A stretch of DNA of 64,000 bases, from assembly GCA_027483465.1 (NCBI GenBank), contig JAIXUQ010000008.1, positions 1 to 64,000 on the forward strand. The letters are read 5' to 3'. The notes under the pieces are model-generated. The model did not search any database and had not been told where the DNA came from. It was given only the letters and a program-made list of their open reading frames with translations. Position numbers and translations under genes: made by a program. This stretch comes from Sphingomonadales bacterium. GTDB taxonomy: Bacteria; Pseudomonadota; Alphaproteobacteria; Sphingomonadales; Sphingomonadaceae. This document shows positions 45,469 through 54,666 of this stretch, one piece after another (the first letter of the stretch is position 1; each line of letters starts with the position of its first letter).

Positions 45469-47883
45469 TCACAGCGGCGGCCCCGGCGGTTGCGGGAAGC
45501 GGCTGCGGGGGCCGGAGCCCCAGGCCGTGCCCACCGCCTTGGGCGCGCGGCCGGCCGGATCGGCCAGATAGGCGGTGATGTCGGCCGCCGTCTGACGGTT
45601 GAAGCCGTCAAAGCCAATGTCACCATGGTCCGGCTGTGTCGGCAGCTTGCGCGCCAGATCGGCCAGCGTCTGCAAGGCGAAGGCGCGGGCTTCGGGCGCG
45701 GTGGTGGTGCTGGCGCCCAGGATCATCAGCCCATCGAGCACGGCCTTCTGGCTGACATGCAGCAGCGCGGCGCGGCGGTTGTCGGGCGTGCGCGGCTGGT
45801 TCCAGGTGGCGGCCATAAACGCCTGCACCACGCCATTCAGCGTCACCCCCGGCAGGCCGCGCGCCTGCAAGCCCACCAGCCGGGCCGCCCGGTCCGGCGC
45901 CAGCAGTGGCTCCACCACCAGCGCGGCGGCGATGCGGGCGGCGCGCAGCTGGCTGAACACCGGATCATCCGACAGATCTTCCAGATTGCGGCCCTGGTCC
46001 GGCGTCAGTTGCGCCAGCAGGCTGTTCGGCAGATCAAGCTCTTCGGGCCTGAGCAGGCTCACCAGCAGTTGCAGCACCCCGGTCTGCAAGCTGCCGGGGA
46101 TCGGCTCGGTGGGTGGCAGCTTCTCGCCCTTCACCACGATGTTGGTGTACAGCCCGCCGATATATTTCACCGCCGATTCCACCTGATAGCGGTGGTGGAG
46201 ATAGGCCATCCACAGGCGCGCGTTGCGCAATTCGCCCACCGGTTCGCCGGGCTGCAACACCGGATCGGGGCCGAAATTGGCCAGCATGATGCGCCGCGCC
46301 ACGATCGCCTCGTTCAGCCCCTCCACCGGCGAGGCCCGGTCATCATACCAGGTCCAGCGCGGATCGGTTTCGGGCACATAGATCAGGCCCTGCCGGCGCA
46401 TGTCGGCGATCACGCCATCCAGCCCGGCCTTTTCCTGCGCCGCCGGGAAGGGCGTGTAGGCATAGCGCACCATCATCGTGTCATAGGCGCCGATTTCCTT
46501 CTGGAAACTTTCCGACAGATCGAGCCGGCCATTGACGATCTTCACCCGCGGCGTGGGATATTCCATCACGCTGGCGCGGTTGTTGAGGCTGCTGGCAAAG
46601 TTATGCCCAAAACCAAGGGCATGGCCATATTCATGCGCCGTCAGCAGCGCCTGGCGCAGCAGCACCATGTCACGCTGGCCCTTTGGCATGGTGCCGAAAT
46701 TGCCGTTGACCAACGACGGATCGGCCACGGTCACGCCGCTGCCATCTTGCGGCAGGCCGCCGGCATAGGCATCCCAGTAATTGGCGATGGTGCGGATGCG
46801 GTGCGAATCCATGCGCACCTTGGCGCCCAGGATTTCGCCGGTGCGCGGATCGCGATAGGGCCCGCCACTGGAAAAGCCGCGCTCGTCGCGGTTGATCCAC
46901 TGCATGAAGTTATAACGGATATCCTGCGGGTCCATGTCGGCCGGGGCGTCCAGCGCCACGATCGCGTTCCGGAAGCCGGCCGCCTCGAACGACTTGTTCC
47001 ACCACAGCAGGCCCTGCTTCATGGCGTGGCGGATGGGGGCGGGGATGGCCAGATCGAAATAGACGGTGATCGGCGTCACCGGTTCGGAGACCGCGGCATT
47101 GGGGTTTTTCTTTTCCAGCCGCCAGCGTGTCACCCACTCGGTGTCGATCCCTTCGCTGAACGGGCGGGAGAAATCCTTGAAGCGGATGGTGGACACGCCG
47201 ATGCGCTGATCCGCCACGCGCGGGGTGTAGCCGGTGGGCGCCCTGATGAAGCTGTGATGCAGCCTGAGCGTGACGGCTTCGGGCGACGGGGCGACGCCGC
47301 GCACCAGCGGCCCGGGCGAATCGCCGGCATAGGTGGCGCTGATCTCGATCTCGCTGTTGAGCGGGAAGGCCTTGATGCGGGCCGGCACCAGCGCCGAGCG
47401 GGCGGCATCAAAACGGTAATTGCCCTGGTTCTGCCGGCGCAGGATCGCCTCCACCCCGGCGGCATCGCGCATCACCAGCGGCGTTGCATCGACCACGATG
47501 CGCCCGCCGGCCTCGCTCTCGATCGCCAGGCTGGCCAGGGTGGAGGTGTGGAAACTGTCGGCCACGCCCTGTTTGTGCGCGGCATCGCCCGCCAGCGAGC
47601 GGAAGGCGAGATTCTGCTCCTCCACCAGGATGCGGTTGCCGGCGCGGCGGAAGCGGATGACGGCCGAATCCATGATGCCGCGGTCCAGCGGCAGTTCCAC
47701 CGAACCGCCGCCACTGGCCAGGCTGGTGTAATAGAGCACATCGGTATCCAGCGCCGGCACGGTGAGCAGCACCCGCCCCTTCGCCGCATCCACGCTGATC
47801 GGGATATAGGCCGCCTCCTGCGCCACCACCGGCGCCGCCAGCAACGCCCCCACCGCCACCGAAACCAACCACGCCCGCATCAT
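45469..47883 (-). CDS. Exported zinc-dependent metalloprotease (DUF5117/DUF4953 type)
   Basis: The 804-residue protein has a signal peptide (MMRAWLVSVAVGALLAAPVVAQ). The zinc motif is HEYGHALGFGHN, with a downstream Met-turn-like SVMEYPTPRV, as in the metzincin-like DUF5117/DUF4953 proteases. An N-terminal beta-rich region and a C-terminal helical region flank the catalytic domain. It is probably periplasmic. ATG codons at 47883 and 47880 are both possible; 47883 has the GGGGG-type site. Confidence 0.88.
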   Translation of the reverse strand: MMRAWLVSVAVGALLAAPVVAQEAAYIPISVDAAKGRVLLTVPALDTDVLYYTSLASGGGSVELPLDRGIMDSAVIRFRRAGNRILVEEQNLAFRSLAGDAAHKQGVADSFHTSTLASLAIESEAGGRIVVDATPLVMRDAAGVEAILRRQNQGNYRFDAARSALVPARIKAFPLNSEIEISATYAGDSPGPLVRGVAPSPEAVTLRLHHSFIRAPTGYTPRVADQRIGVSTIRFKDFSRPFSEGIDTEWVTRWRLEKKNPNAAVSEPVTPITVYFDLAIPAPIRHAMKQGLLWWNKSFEAAGFRNAIVALDAPADMDPQDIRYNFMQWINRDERGFSSGGPYRDPRTGEILGAKVRMDSHRIRTIANYWDAYAGGLPQDGSGVTVADPSLVNGNFGTMPKGQRDMVLLRQALLTAHEYGHALGFGHNFASSLNNRASVMEYPTPRVKIVNGRLDLSESFQKEIGAYDTMMVRYAYTPFPAAQEKAGLDGVIADMRRQGLIYVPETDPRWTWYDDRASPVEGLNEAIVARRIMLANFGPDPVLQPGEPVGELRNARLWMAYLHHRYQVESAVKYIGGLYTNIVVKGEKLPPTEPIPGSLQTGVLQLLVSLLRPEELDLPNSLLAQLTPDQGRNLEDLSDDPVFSQLRAARIAAALVVEPLLAPDRAARLVGLQARGLPGVTLNGVVQAFMAATWNQPRTPDNRRAALLHVSQKAVLDGLMILGASTTTAPEARAFALQTLADLARKLPTQPDHGDIGFDGFNRQTAADITAYLADPAGRAPKAVGTAWGSGPRSRFPQPPGPPL

Positions 47884-48133
47884 CACGCCCCCTGTTTTGC
47901 CGGCGGCATTGGACACCGCGACTCAGGCGATGGAAAGGGGGACTTTGACGGACACGGCCGGTTGCCGCGTGGGCCGCCAAGCCGTCACCAATGCCCCGCG
48001 GGCCGTCACCCGGGGCCACGCGGCGGCCACCGTTGATCGCCCGTGGGACACATGTGGCCGGCGTGCCGCCACCGTTGCACCCTGATCTTCCGGGGGGCTT
48101 GCCGATGGCGGCGGGTTGGGGCCTGATGCGGCC

Positions 48134-49276
48134 ATGCAGGATTGGGCCGAAATTCGCGCCGCAGTGGCCAGGCTGTGCGGCGATTATCCGGGGGACTATT
48201 GGCGCGCGCGCGATGCGGCGCGCGAATATCCCATTGAATTTGTTGAGGCATTGACGCGCGAAGGCTGGCTTTCGGCGCTGATTCCGGAAGCCTATGGCGG
48301 TTCGGGCCTGCCGCTGTCGGCGGCGTGCGCCATCCTGGAGGAAATCCACGCCAGCGGCGGCAATGGCGCGGCCGCCCATGCCCAGATGTATGTGATGGGC
48401 ACATTGCTCCGCCATGGCTCGGAAGCGCAAAAAGCCCAATATTTACCAGAGGTTGCGCGCGGGGCGCTGCGCCTTCAGGCCTTTGGCGTGACCGAGCCGA
48501 CATCGGGCAGCGATACACTGTCCTTGCGCACCACGGCGGTGCGCGATGGTGATAACTATCGGATAAACGGGCAGAAAATCTGGACAAGCCGGGCCCGGCA
48601 CAGCGATTTGATGGTGCTGTTGGCCCGCACCACCCCCAAGGAGCAGGTGACCAAGCGCACCGAGGGGCTGAGCGTGTTCCTGCTCGACATGCGGAACTGC
48701 CCCGGCCTTTCCATCCAACCCATTGAAACCATGATGAATCATGGCACGACCGCGGTGTTTTTCGATAATGTGCTGGTGCCGGCCGCCAACCGCATCGGGG
48801 ATGAGGGGCAGGGCTTTCGCTACATCCTGTCGGGCATGAATGCCGAACGAATCCTGATCGCCGCCGAATGCCTGGGCGATGCGCGGTTTTTCCTTGATCG
48901 CGCAACGGCTTATGCCAAGGAGCGGCAAGTGTTTGGCCGGCCGATCGGGCAGAATCAGGGCATCCAGTTCCCGCTCGCCCAGGCCCATGCCCGGCTGCAC
49001 GCCGCCCGCCTGGTGGTTGCCGATGCCTGCCGCCAGTATGAAAGCGGCGCCGTGGCCGGGGCCGAGGCCAATATGGCGAAACTGCTTGCTGCCGAGGCCA
49101 GTTGGCAGGCCGGCGAGGCGGCAATTCAGACACTTGGCGGATTCGCCTTTGCCGCTGACTATGATATCGAGCGCAAGTATCGGGAAACACGGTTGTATCA
49201 GGTGGCACCGGTTTCCACCAACCTGATCCTCGCCTATCTGGCCGAGCATGTGCTGGGCCTGCCAAAAAGCTATTGA
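48134..49276 (+). CDS. Acyl-CoA dehydrogenase
   Basis: The 380-residue FAD enzyme oxidises an acyl-CoA to the 2-enoyl-CoA. The FAD/substrate loop FGVTEPTSGSDT and the SFxxxx-like KIWTSRARHSDLMV are present. The usual late Glu (YEGT) is replaced by YQVAPVSTN. A Glu in helix G (MNAERILIAAE) may serve as the base, as in isovaleryl-CoA dehydrogenase; this is inferred. The ATG at 48134 (MQDWAEIRAAV) is favoured over the TTG at 48116. The enoyl-CoA hydratase gene follows after 12 bases. Confidence 0.9.
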   Translation: MQDWAEIRAAVARLCGDYPGDYWRARDAAREYPIEFVEALTREGWLSALIPEAYGGSGLPLSAACAILEEIHASGGNGAAAHAQMYVMGTLLRHGSEAQKAQYLPEVARGALRLQAFGVTEPTSGSDTLSLRTTAVRDGDNYRINGQKIWTSRARHSDLMVLLARTTPKEQVTKRTEGLSVFLLDMRNCPGLSIQPIETMMNHGTTAVFFDNVLVPAANRIGDEGQGFRYILSGMNAERILIAAECLGDARFFLDRATAYAKERQVFGRPIGQNQGIQFPLAQAHARLHAARLVVADACRQYESGAVAGAEANMAKLLAAEASWQAGEAAIQTLGGFAFAADYDIERKYRETRLYQVAPVSTNLILAYLAEHVLGLPKSY

Positions 49277-49288
49277 AAGGAAAGGCTT

Positions 49289-50089
49289 GTGGCTGATCTT
49301 GTGCTCTATGCGCGCGATGGCGCGGTGGTGACCCTCACCCTCAACCAGCCGGAATTGCGCAACCCGGTTTCCGATGATGACATGGTCGACGCGATCCTGG
49401 CGGCGCTGGCCCGGCTGGAAGCCGATGCGAGCGCGCGGGTGGCGATCCTGACCGGGGCCGGCAGCGCCTTCTCCAGCGGCGGCAATTTGCGGAAAATGGC
49501 GAGCGGAGAAGGACTTGCGAGCGACCGGCCGATCCAGACGCGGCGCAATTATCTCACCGGCATCCAGCGGCTGCCGCGGGCCTTTGCCGCGCTGGAGGTG
49601 CCGGTGGTGGCGGCGGTGAACGGCCCGGCGATAGGCGCCGGCTGCGATCTGGCCTGCATGTGCGACGTGCGCATTGCCGGCGCCAGCGCGAAATTTGCCG
49701 AGAGTTTTGTGAAGCTTGGCATCATTCCCGGCGATGGTGGCGCCTGGCTGCTGCCGCATGTGGTGGGCCATGCCAAGGCCGCCGAACTGGCGCTGACCGG
49801 GGACATGGTGGACGCCGAGGAGGCGCTGCGCATCGGTCTGGTGAGCCGGGTGGTGCCCGATGCCGACCTGCTGGACGCCGCCCGCGCCATCGCCCTGCGC
49901 ATCGCCGCCAACCCGCCCCAGGCGGTGCGGATGACCAAACGGCTGCTGTGGGAGGCGCGCGGCAACACCCTGGAAACCGTGCTCCAGCTATCGGCGGCGA
50001 TGCAGGCGCTGGCCCACACCACGGCCGACAACCGCGAGGCGATGGCGGCCTTTCTGGAAAAAAGACCGCCCAATTTCAGCGGGATGTGA
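49289..50089 (+). CDS. Enoyl-CoA hydratase/isomerase family protein
   Basis: The 266-residue crotonase fold protein binds acyl-CoA with the oxyanion hole motifs AFSSGGNLRKM and NGPAIGAGCDLACMCD, and carries FAESFVKLGIIPGDGG, where the first Glu of the catalytic pair is not obvious; the second site has GDGGAWLL with Asp. It could be a hydratase, isomerase or hydrolase. The GTG start has a GAAAGGAAAGG site. It is convergent with the CoA transferase (six-base gap). Confidence 0.9.
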   Translation: MADLVLYARDGAVVTLTLNQPELRNPVSDDDMVDAILAALARLEADASARVAILTGAGSAFSSGGNLRKMASGEGLASDRPIQTRRNYLTGIQRLPRAFAALEVPVVAAVNGPAIGAGCDLACMCDVRIAGASAKFAESFVKLGIIPGDGGAWLLPHVVGHAKAAELALTGDMVDAEEALRIGLVSRVVPDADLLDAARAIALRIAANPPQAVRMTKRLLWEARGNTLETVLQLSAAMQALAHTTADNREAMAAFLEKRPPNFSGM

Positions 50090-50095
50090 TGGCGT

Positions 50096-51322
50096 TCAGG
50101 CGATCACGCCCGCGGCCCTGAGGCCCTCGGCATCATCGCGGCCCAGCCAATCGGCGAGCACGCTGGCGGCATCCTGGCCCAGGCGGGGCGGGGGGCTGCG
50201 CATCGTGGCCGGGGTGGCGCTCAGCTTGGCCGGGTAGGCCACGCTGGGGATGATGGCGCCATCGTCGCGGACGAATTCATGCACCGTGCCGCGCGCTGCC
50301 ACGAAGGGATCGGCAAACACCTCGGCAATGCTGTTGACCGGGCCGCAGGGCACACCGGCGGCCACCAACCGGTCGATCAGCGGCAGGCCGGGCAGATCGG
50401 CGACCAGGCGCTGCACCTCGGCCTCGATGGCATCGCGGTTCAATTGGCGCTGGGCGGCTGTGGCAAAGCGCGGATCATGGCCCAGCGCCGCCACACCCAT
50501 TTCAGTGCAAAAGGCGCGGAACTGGCCATCATTGCCGATGGCGATGATGATCTCCCCATCGGCCACCTTGAACACCGTATAGGGCACCACCGTGGGGTGG
50601 CGGTTGCCCATGCGGCCGGGGTTCACGCCGCCCACCAGCCAGTTCATCGCCTGGTTGGCAAGGCAGGCGATCTGCGTATCAAGCAGGCTGATATCAATAT
50701 GTTGGCCCTCACCGGTGCGCTCGGCATGGCGCAACGCCGCCAGAATCGAGATGGTGGCATAAAGCCCGGTGGTGAGATCGGCCATGGCCACCCCGGCGCG
50801 CAGCGGACGGCCGCCTTCCTCCCCGGTGACCGCCATGAAACCGCCCATGCCCTGGGCGACGAAATCATAGCCGCCACGGGTGGCATAGGGTCCGGTCTGG
50901 CCAAAACCGGTGATGGAGCAATAGACGAGGCTGGGCTTGATGGCGCTGAGGCTGGGCCAGTCGAGGCCATATCGGGCCAAGCCACCCAGCTTGAAATTTT
51001 CCACCAAGATATCGGCCTGGGCCGCCAACGCGCGCAGCAGGGCCGCCCCTTCGGGATGAGCAAAATCAACGGCCAAGGAGCGTTTGTTGCGGTTGGCAGC
51101 GAGATAATAGGCCGACGTGCCGATCTCGTCGCTGCCATCGGGCTGTTTCAGGAAGGGCGGGCCCCAGGCGCGGGTGTCATCCCCGCGGCGGGGCACCTCG
51201 ATCTTCACCACATCGGCGCCCAGATCGGCCAGTGCCTGCGTGCTCCACGGCCCGGCCAGCACGCGTGACAGATCAAGCACCCTGATGCCGGCAAGGGCCG
51301 CGACGGGAAGATGTCCGCTCAT
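50096..51322 (-). CDS. CaiB/BaiF type III CoA transferase
   Basis: The 408-residue enzyme moves CoA between acids. Family motifs: RVLDLSRVLAGPWSTQALADLG at the start, ADVVKIE, NRNKRSLAVDF, VENFKLGGL, and the catalytic Asp expected in GGYDFVAQGMGG. The C-terminal small domain ends with VLADWLGRDDAE. The start ATG at 51322 lacks a strong ribosome site. It is downstream of a thiolase gene by 194 bases, with two hairpins between. The acid substrate is not known. Confidence 0.9.
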   Translation of the reverse strand: MSGHLPVAALAGIRVLDLSRVLAGPWSTQALADLGADVVKIEVPRRGDDTRAWGPPFLKQPDGSDEIGTSAYYLAANRNKRSLAVDFAHPEGAALLRALAAQADILVENFKLGGLARYGLDWPSLSAIKPSLVYCSITGFGQTGPYATRGGYDFVAQGMGGFMAVTGEEGGRPLRAGVAMADLTTGLYATISILAALRHAERTGEGQHIDISLLDTQIACLANQAMNWLVGGVNPGRMGNRHPTVVPYTVFKVADGEIIIAIGNDGQFRAFCTEMGVAALGHDPRFATAAQRQLNRDAIEAEVQRLVADLPGLPLIDRLVAAGVPCGPVNSIAEVFADPFVAARGTVHEFVRDDGAIIPSVAYPAKLSATPATMRSPPPRLGQDAASVLADWLGRDDAEGLRAAGVIA

Positions 51323-51358
51323 CTTTCTACAGTGGTTTCCGAATGATTGCCGTTGCCG

Positions 51359-51395
51359 AAAAACAAACGGTGCCAGTTGCATGCAACTGGCACCG
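51359..51395 (-). terminator. Perfect 28-bp palindrome followed by T-run (terminator or operator)
   Basis: CGGTGCCAGTTGCA and its complement TGCAACTGGCACCG (51368-51395) form a perfect palindrome. On the minus strand it is followed by TTTGTTTTT, so it fits an intrinsic terminator for the thiolase-led operon, 121 bases past its stop. Because the palindrome has no spacer, it could instead, or also, be the operator for a dimeric regulator of the CoA transferase gene. Confidence 0.5.
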
Positions 51396-51397
51396 CC

Positions 51398-51418
51398 CTA
51401 GCCCCCGACCGGGGTTAG
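51398..51418. repeat. Second hairpin next to the palindrome
   Basis: CTAGCCCC and GGGGTTAG (one G-T pair) pair around CGACC. There is no T-tract on either strand. It lies directly beside the 28-bp palindrome. Confidence 0.4.
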
Positions 51419-51516
51419 CCTGTGATATGTTGGATTATTTGAGCAAATCGCTGCAAGAGTCAATTGCGACAGTGTTGCAAAGAAGCGCTTTTGGTCCACG
51501 CCGTGGTGCGCAAGCA

Positions 51517-52716
51517 TCAGCGCGCCAATTCGAACAGCGCCGCCATGCCCTGGCCGCCACCAATACACATGGTTTCAAGGCCATAGCGGGCATCCCGGCG
51601 GCGCATTTCATGCAGCATGGTGGCCAGGATGCGCCCGCCGGTGGCGCCGATCGGGTGGCCCAGGCTGATGCCGGAGCCGTTGACATTCAGCTTGTCGGGA
51701 TCATGCCAGCCCCAGCCTTTCAGCACGGCCAGCACCTGGGGCGCAAAGGCCTCGTTGAGTTCGACCAGATCAATGTCAGCCCAGCCAAGACCGGTGCGGG
51801 CGAACAGCCGCTCCACCGCCGGCACCGGGCCGATGCCCATGCGGCTGGGATCGCAGCCGGCCGCCGCCCAACCGGTGAGGAAGGCCATGGGTACAAGGCC
51901 CAGCGGTTCGAGCAATTCCTCCGCCATCACCAGGCAGGCCGAGGCGCCGTCATTCTGCTGGCTGGCATTGCCGGCGGTGACAACGCCATCCTTCTCGATG
52001 GGCTTCAACAGCGCGAGGCTTTCGGGCGTGGCATCGGCGCGGATGCCTTCGTCAGCGGCAAAGCGGGTGGGCGGGCCCTTGCGGCTTGGGACGTCCACCG
52101 GCACCAGTTCATCGCTGAACTTGCCTTCGGCCCAGGCCTGTGCGGCGCGGGCATGGCTTTGCGCGGCATAGGCATCGCAGGCCTCGCGGCTGATGGCATA
52201 ATCCCTGGCCAGATTGTTGGCGGTTTCGATCATGCCGGAAATCACGCCATAGCGGCTGATCGGCTGGCTCATCACCCGGCCGCGCACCAGCCGATCATGC
52301 AGGGTGGTGCTGCCCAGCCGGGCGCCATGGCGATGATCGATCGAATAATATTCCACGTTGGACATGCTTTCGACCCCGCCGGCCACCACGATGTCGGCCG
52401 CGCCGGTCTGCACCCGCATCGCGGCATCCACCACCGCCTGCAGGCCGCTGCCGCAGCGCCGATCGAGCGCCACACCGGGCACCGATTCGGGGAAACCGGC
52501 GGCCAGCCAGCTCCAGCGCGCCACGCAGGGGCTTTCGCCGTTGGGATAACCATGGGCGAACACCACATCATCCACCCGCTCCGGATCGATGCCGGTGCGC
52601 TCGATCAGCGCCTTGAGGATGATCGCCCCCAGTTCGCCGGCGGGAAAGCCCGCCAGCGCACCGCCAAAACGGCCGACGCCGGTGCGGATGGGCGAAACAA
52701 TGGCGGCACGGCGCAT
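51517..52716 (-). CDS. Acetyl-CoA acyltransferase (thiolase)
   Basis: A 399-residue thiolase. The nucleophile is the Cys in LDRRCGSGLQAVVD, the second site is GISLGHPIGATGG, and the last cysteine is in CIGGGQGMAALF. It cleaves 3-ketoacyl-CoA or condenses two acyl-CoAs. The start ATG at 52716 overlaps nothing; an acyl-CoA dehydrogenase stops at 52719 on the same strand, so the two genes are likely coupled. In the middle of the island it probably completes a beta-oxidation cycle. Confidence 0.94.
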   Translation of the reverse strand: MRRAAIVSPIRTGVGRFGGALAGFPAGELGAIILKALIERTGIDPERVDDVVFAHGYPNGESPCVARWSWLAAGFPESVPGVALDRRCGSGLQAVVDAAMRVQTGAADIVVAGGVESMSNVEYYSIDHRHGARLGSTTLHDRLVRGRVMSQPISRYGVISGMIETANNLARDYAISREACDAYAAQSHARAAQAWAEGKFSDELVPVDVPSRKGPPTRFAADEGIRADATPESLALLKPIEKDGVVTAGNASQQNDGASACLVMAEELLEPLGLVPMAFLTGWAAAGCDPSRMGIGPVPAVERLFARTGLGWADIDLVELNEAFAPQVLAVLKGWGWHDPDKLNVNGSGISLGHPIGATGGRILATMLHEMRRRDARYGLETMCIGGGQGMAALFELAR

Positions 52717-52718
52717 GG

Positions 52719-53861
52719 TCAAACTCCCCGCAGCATGGCTTTGGCCACAATGGTTTGCTGGATCTGGCTGGTGCCCTCGTAAATGCGCAACAGCCGCACA
52801 TCGCGATAGAAACGTTCCACCTTGTATTCGGCCATGTAGCCGGCGCCGCCGTGGATCTGCACTGCCTTGTCGGCGATGCGGCCCACCGCCTCGCTGGCGT
52901 GGAGTTTCAGCACGGAGCATTCGCGGTTGCTGGCCTGCCCGGCATCGAAACGCGCCGCCGTGCGCTCCAGCAGCGCCTCGGTGGTCAACCGGTCAACCTC
53001 CATGTCGGCCAGCATGGCCTGCACCAACTGGAACTGGCTGATCGCCTGGCCGAATTGTTCGCGGCTTTGCGCATAGGCGAGGCTGGTTTCGATCAGCCGG
53101 TCCGCCATGCCCAGCGCCACGGCGGCGATGTGGATGCGCCCGCGGTCGAGCACCTTCATGGCGGTGCGGAAGCCCTGGCCGGGCACGCCGCCGATGATGG
53201 CGGAGGCCGGCACCACCACATCGTCCAGGATGACGTCGCAGGTCTTGGCGCCGCGTTGGCCCATCTTGCGATCGGGCTTGCCCAGCGCAATGCCGGGCAA
53301 ATCGGCCGGCACGATGAAGGCGGAAATGCCGGCGGCGCCCTTCACGCCCGGTTCGGTGCGGGCCATCAGGGTGAAGACGGTGGCGCGCGGGGCGTTGGTG
53401 ATATAGCGTTTGGTGCCGCTGATCCGGTAGCAATCCCCATCCCGCACCGCTTGGGCCCGCAGCGAGGCGGCATCGGAACCGGCCCCCGGTTCGGTCAGGG
53501 CAAAGCTGGCAATCGCCTCGCCGCTGGCGAATTTGGGCAGCCATTCGGCCTTCTGCGCAGGGGTGCCGTCGATCATGATGCCCTGGCTGCCGATGCCCAC
53601 GGTGGTGCCGATCAGGCTGCGGAAGGTGATGCTGGCCCGGCACAGGATGCGCACCAGTTGCGCCTCTTCGGCCATCGTCAGGCCAAGGCCGCCATAGGCT
53701 TCCGGCACGCTGAGGCCAAACAGGCCCATCGCCTTGAATTCGGCCACGATATCGGCGGGAATATCGTCCGCGTCCTCCACCGCGTCTTCGGCGGGGATCA
53801 GCCGTTCTTCGACATAACGGGCCAGCTGGTCTTTGAGCAGCCCAAAGGTTTCGGCGTCCAT
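52719..53861 (-). CDS. Acyl-CoA dehydrogenase, canonical catalytic Glu
   Basis: The 380-residue enzyme has the family patterns FALTEPGAGSDAASL, KRYITNAPRATVF, QIHGGAGYMAEYKVERFYRD and IYEGTSQIQQTIVAK, with the catalytic Glu in YEGT. It is thus a standard active acyl-CoA dehydrogenase. The ATG at 53861 lies four bases from the stop of the hydratase-like gene, and the thiolase follows at two bases, supporting one operon. Confidence 0.94.
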   Translation of the reverse strand: MDAETFGLLKDQLARYVEERLIPAEDAVEDADDIPADIVAEFKAMGLFGLSVPEAYGGLGLTMAEEAQLVRILCRASITFRSLIGTTVGIGSQGIMIDGTPAQKAEWLPKFASGEAIASFALTEPGAGSDAASLRAQAVRDGDCYRISGTKRYITNAPRATVFTLMARTEPGVKGAAGISAFIVPADLPGIALGKPDRKMGQRGAKTCDVILDDVVVPASAIIGGVPGQGFRTAMKVLDRGRIHIAAVALGMADRLIETSLAYAQSREQFGQAISQFQLVQAMLADMEVDRLTTEALLERTAARFDAGQASNRECSVLKLHASEAVGRIADKAVQIHGGAGYMAEYKVERFYRDVRLLRIYEGTSQIQQTIVAKAMLRGV

Positions 53862-53865
53862 CGTT

Positions 53866-54666
53866 TCACCCGGCAGTTGCAACAACGGCAATCGTGCCAT
53901 CGCAGCGCATGGCCGCCAAGCCATCTTGGCTGGCGGTGAGCGTGATCGGCTGCCCGGCAAACAGCGGGGCCTGGGCGCGGAAGCCAAAGCGCCGCGCCGG
54001 GCCGTGCCGCCGTTCCCACAGGCCCAGCAGCTGCGCCGCCACCAACGGGCCGTGGACCACAAGGCCGGGATAGGCCTCGGCACCCATGGCATAGGCCGCA
54101 TCATAATGGATGCGGTGGGCGTTGGCGGTGGCGGCGGAAAACAGGAACAATTGCACCGGGCCGGCGGTGAAGACGGCATCACCCACAGGCAGCTGGCTGG
54201 CCGGTTGCGGCAGTGGCAGCGCGGGACCATCGTCGCGCCACACGATGGTCTGCACCTCTTCCAGCGCCAGCTCGCCATCCTGCCAGATTTCCAGCCGCAC
54301 CTGGCCCAGCAGCAGCGGGCCGGTCTTGCCCTGCTTGGGCGTCAGGCGTTCCAGCACGCGTTTCTGCATGGCCGGAATGCCGGCGATCAGCGGCCGGTGA
54401 AAGGCATAATCGGCGCCGGCAAACATGCGGCGCGGCAACGACACCGGCGGGAAGAAGCCGCCGCGCGCCGGGTGGCCATCGGGCCCGCGCGCACCCGGCG
54501 GGGGCAGAAACAGCGCCAGATGGCCCAGCGGCGGCCAGCCCAGGCTCTCGCTGTCCCAGCCCAGCGCCTCAGCCAGGCGCAGCACATCGGGGCCGTGCAG
54601 CACCTCCTCCCGCCATTCCGGGCGGTTGCACCAGCCCTGCCAGTGCGCAAGATCATCCGGCGTCAT
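53866..54666 (-). CDS. HTD2-like/mesaconyl-C4-CoA hydratase-like dehydratase
   Basis: A 266-residue hot-dog fold protein. The motif FSAATANAHRIHYDAAYA and the nearby PGLVVHGPL match the catalytic region of mesaconyl-C4-CoA hydratase and the yeast HTD2/FAS1-like dehydratases. It may hydrate a double bond in a branched or dicarboxylic acyl-CoA, or act as a 3-hydroxyacyl-CoA dehydratase. Its start overlaps the stop of the CoA transferase (ATGA at 54663-54666), so the two proteins are a coupled pair. Confidence 0.8.
   Translation of the reverse strand: MTPDDLAHWQGWCNRPEWREEVLHGPDVLRLAEALGWDSESLGWPPLGHLALFLPPPGARGPDGHPARGGFFPPVSLPRRMFAGADYAFHRPLIAGIPAMQKRVLERLTPKQGKTGPLLLGQVRLEIWQDGELALEEVQTIVWRDDGPALPLPQPASQLPVGDAVFTAGPVQLFLFSAATANAHRIHYDAAYAMGAEAYPGLVVHGPLVAAQLLGLWERRHGPARRFGFRAQAPLFAGQPITLTASQDGLAAMRCDGTIAVVATAG

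Noticed and set aside
45490-48036. Long plus-strand open frame opposite the zinc metalloprotease
   Set aside because: It has antisense composition and lacks a motif, whereas the minus-strand protein has HEYGHALGFGHN and a signal peptide.
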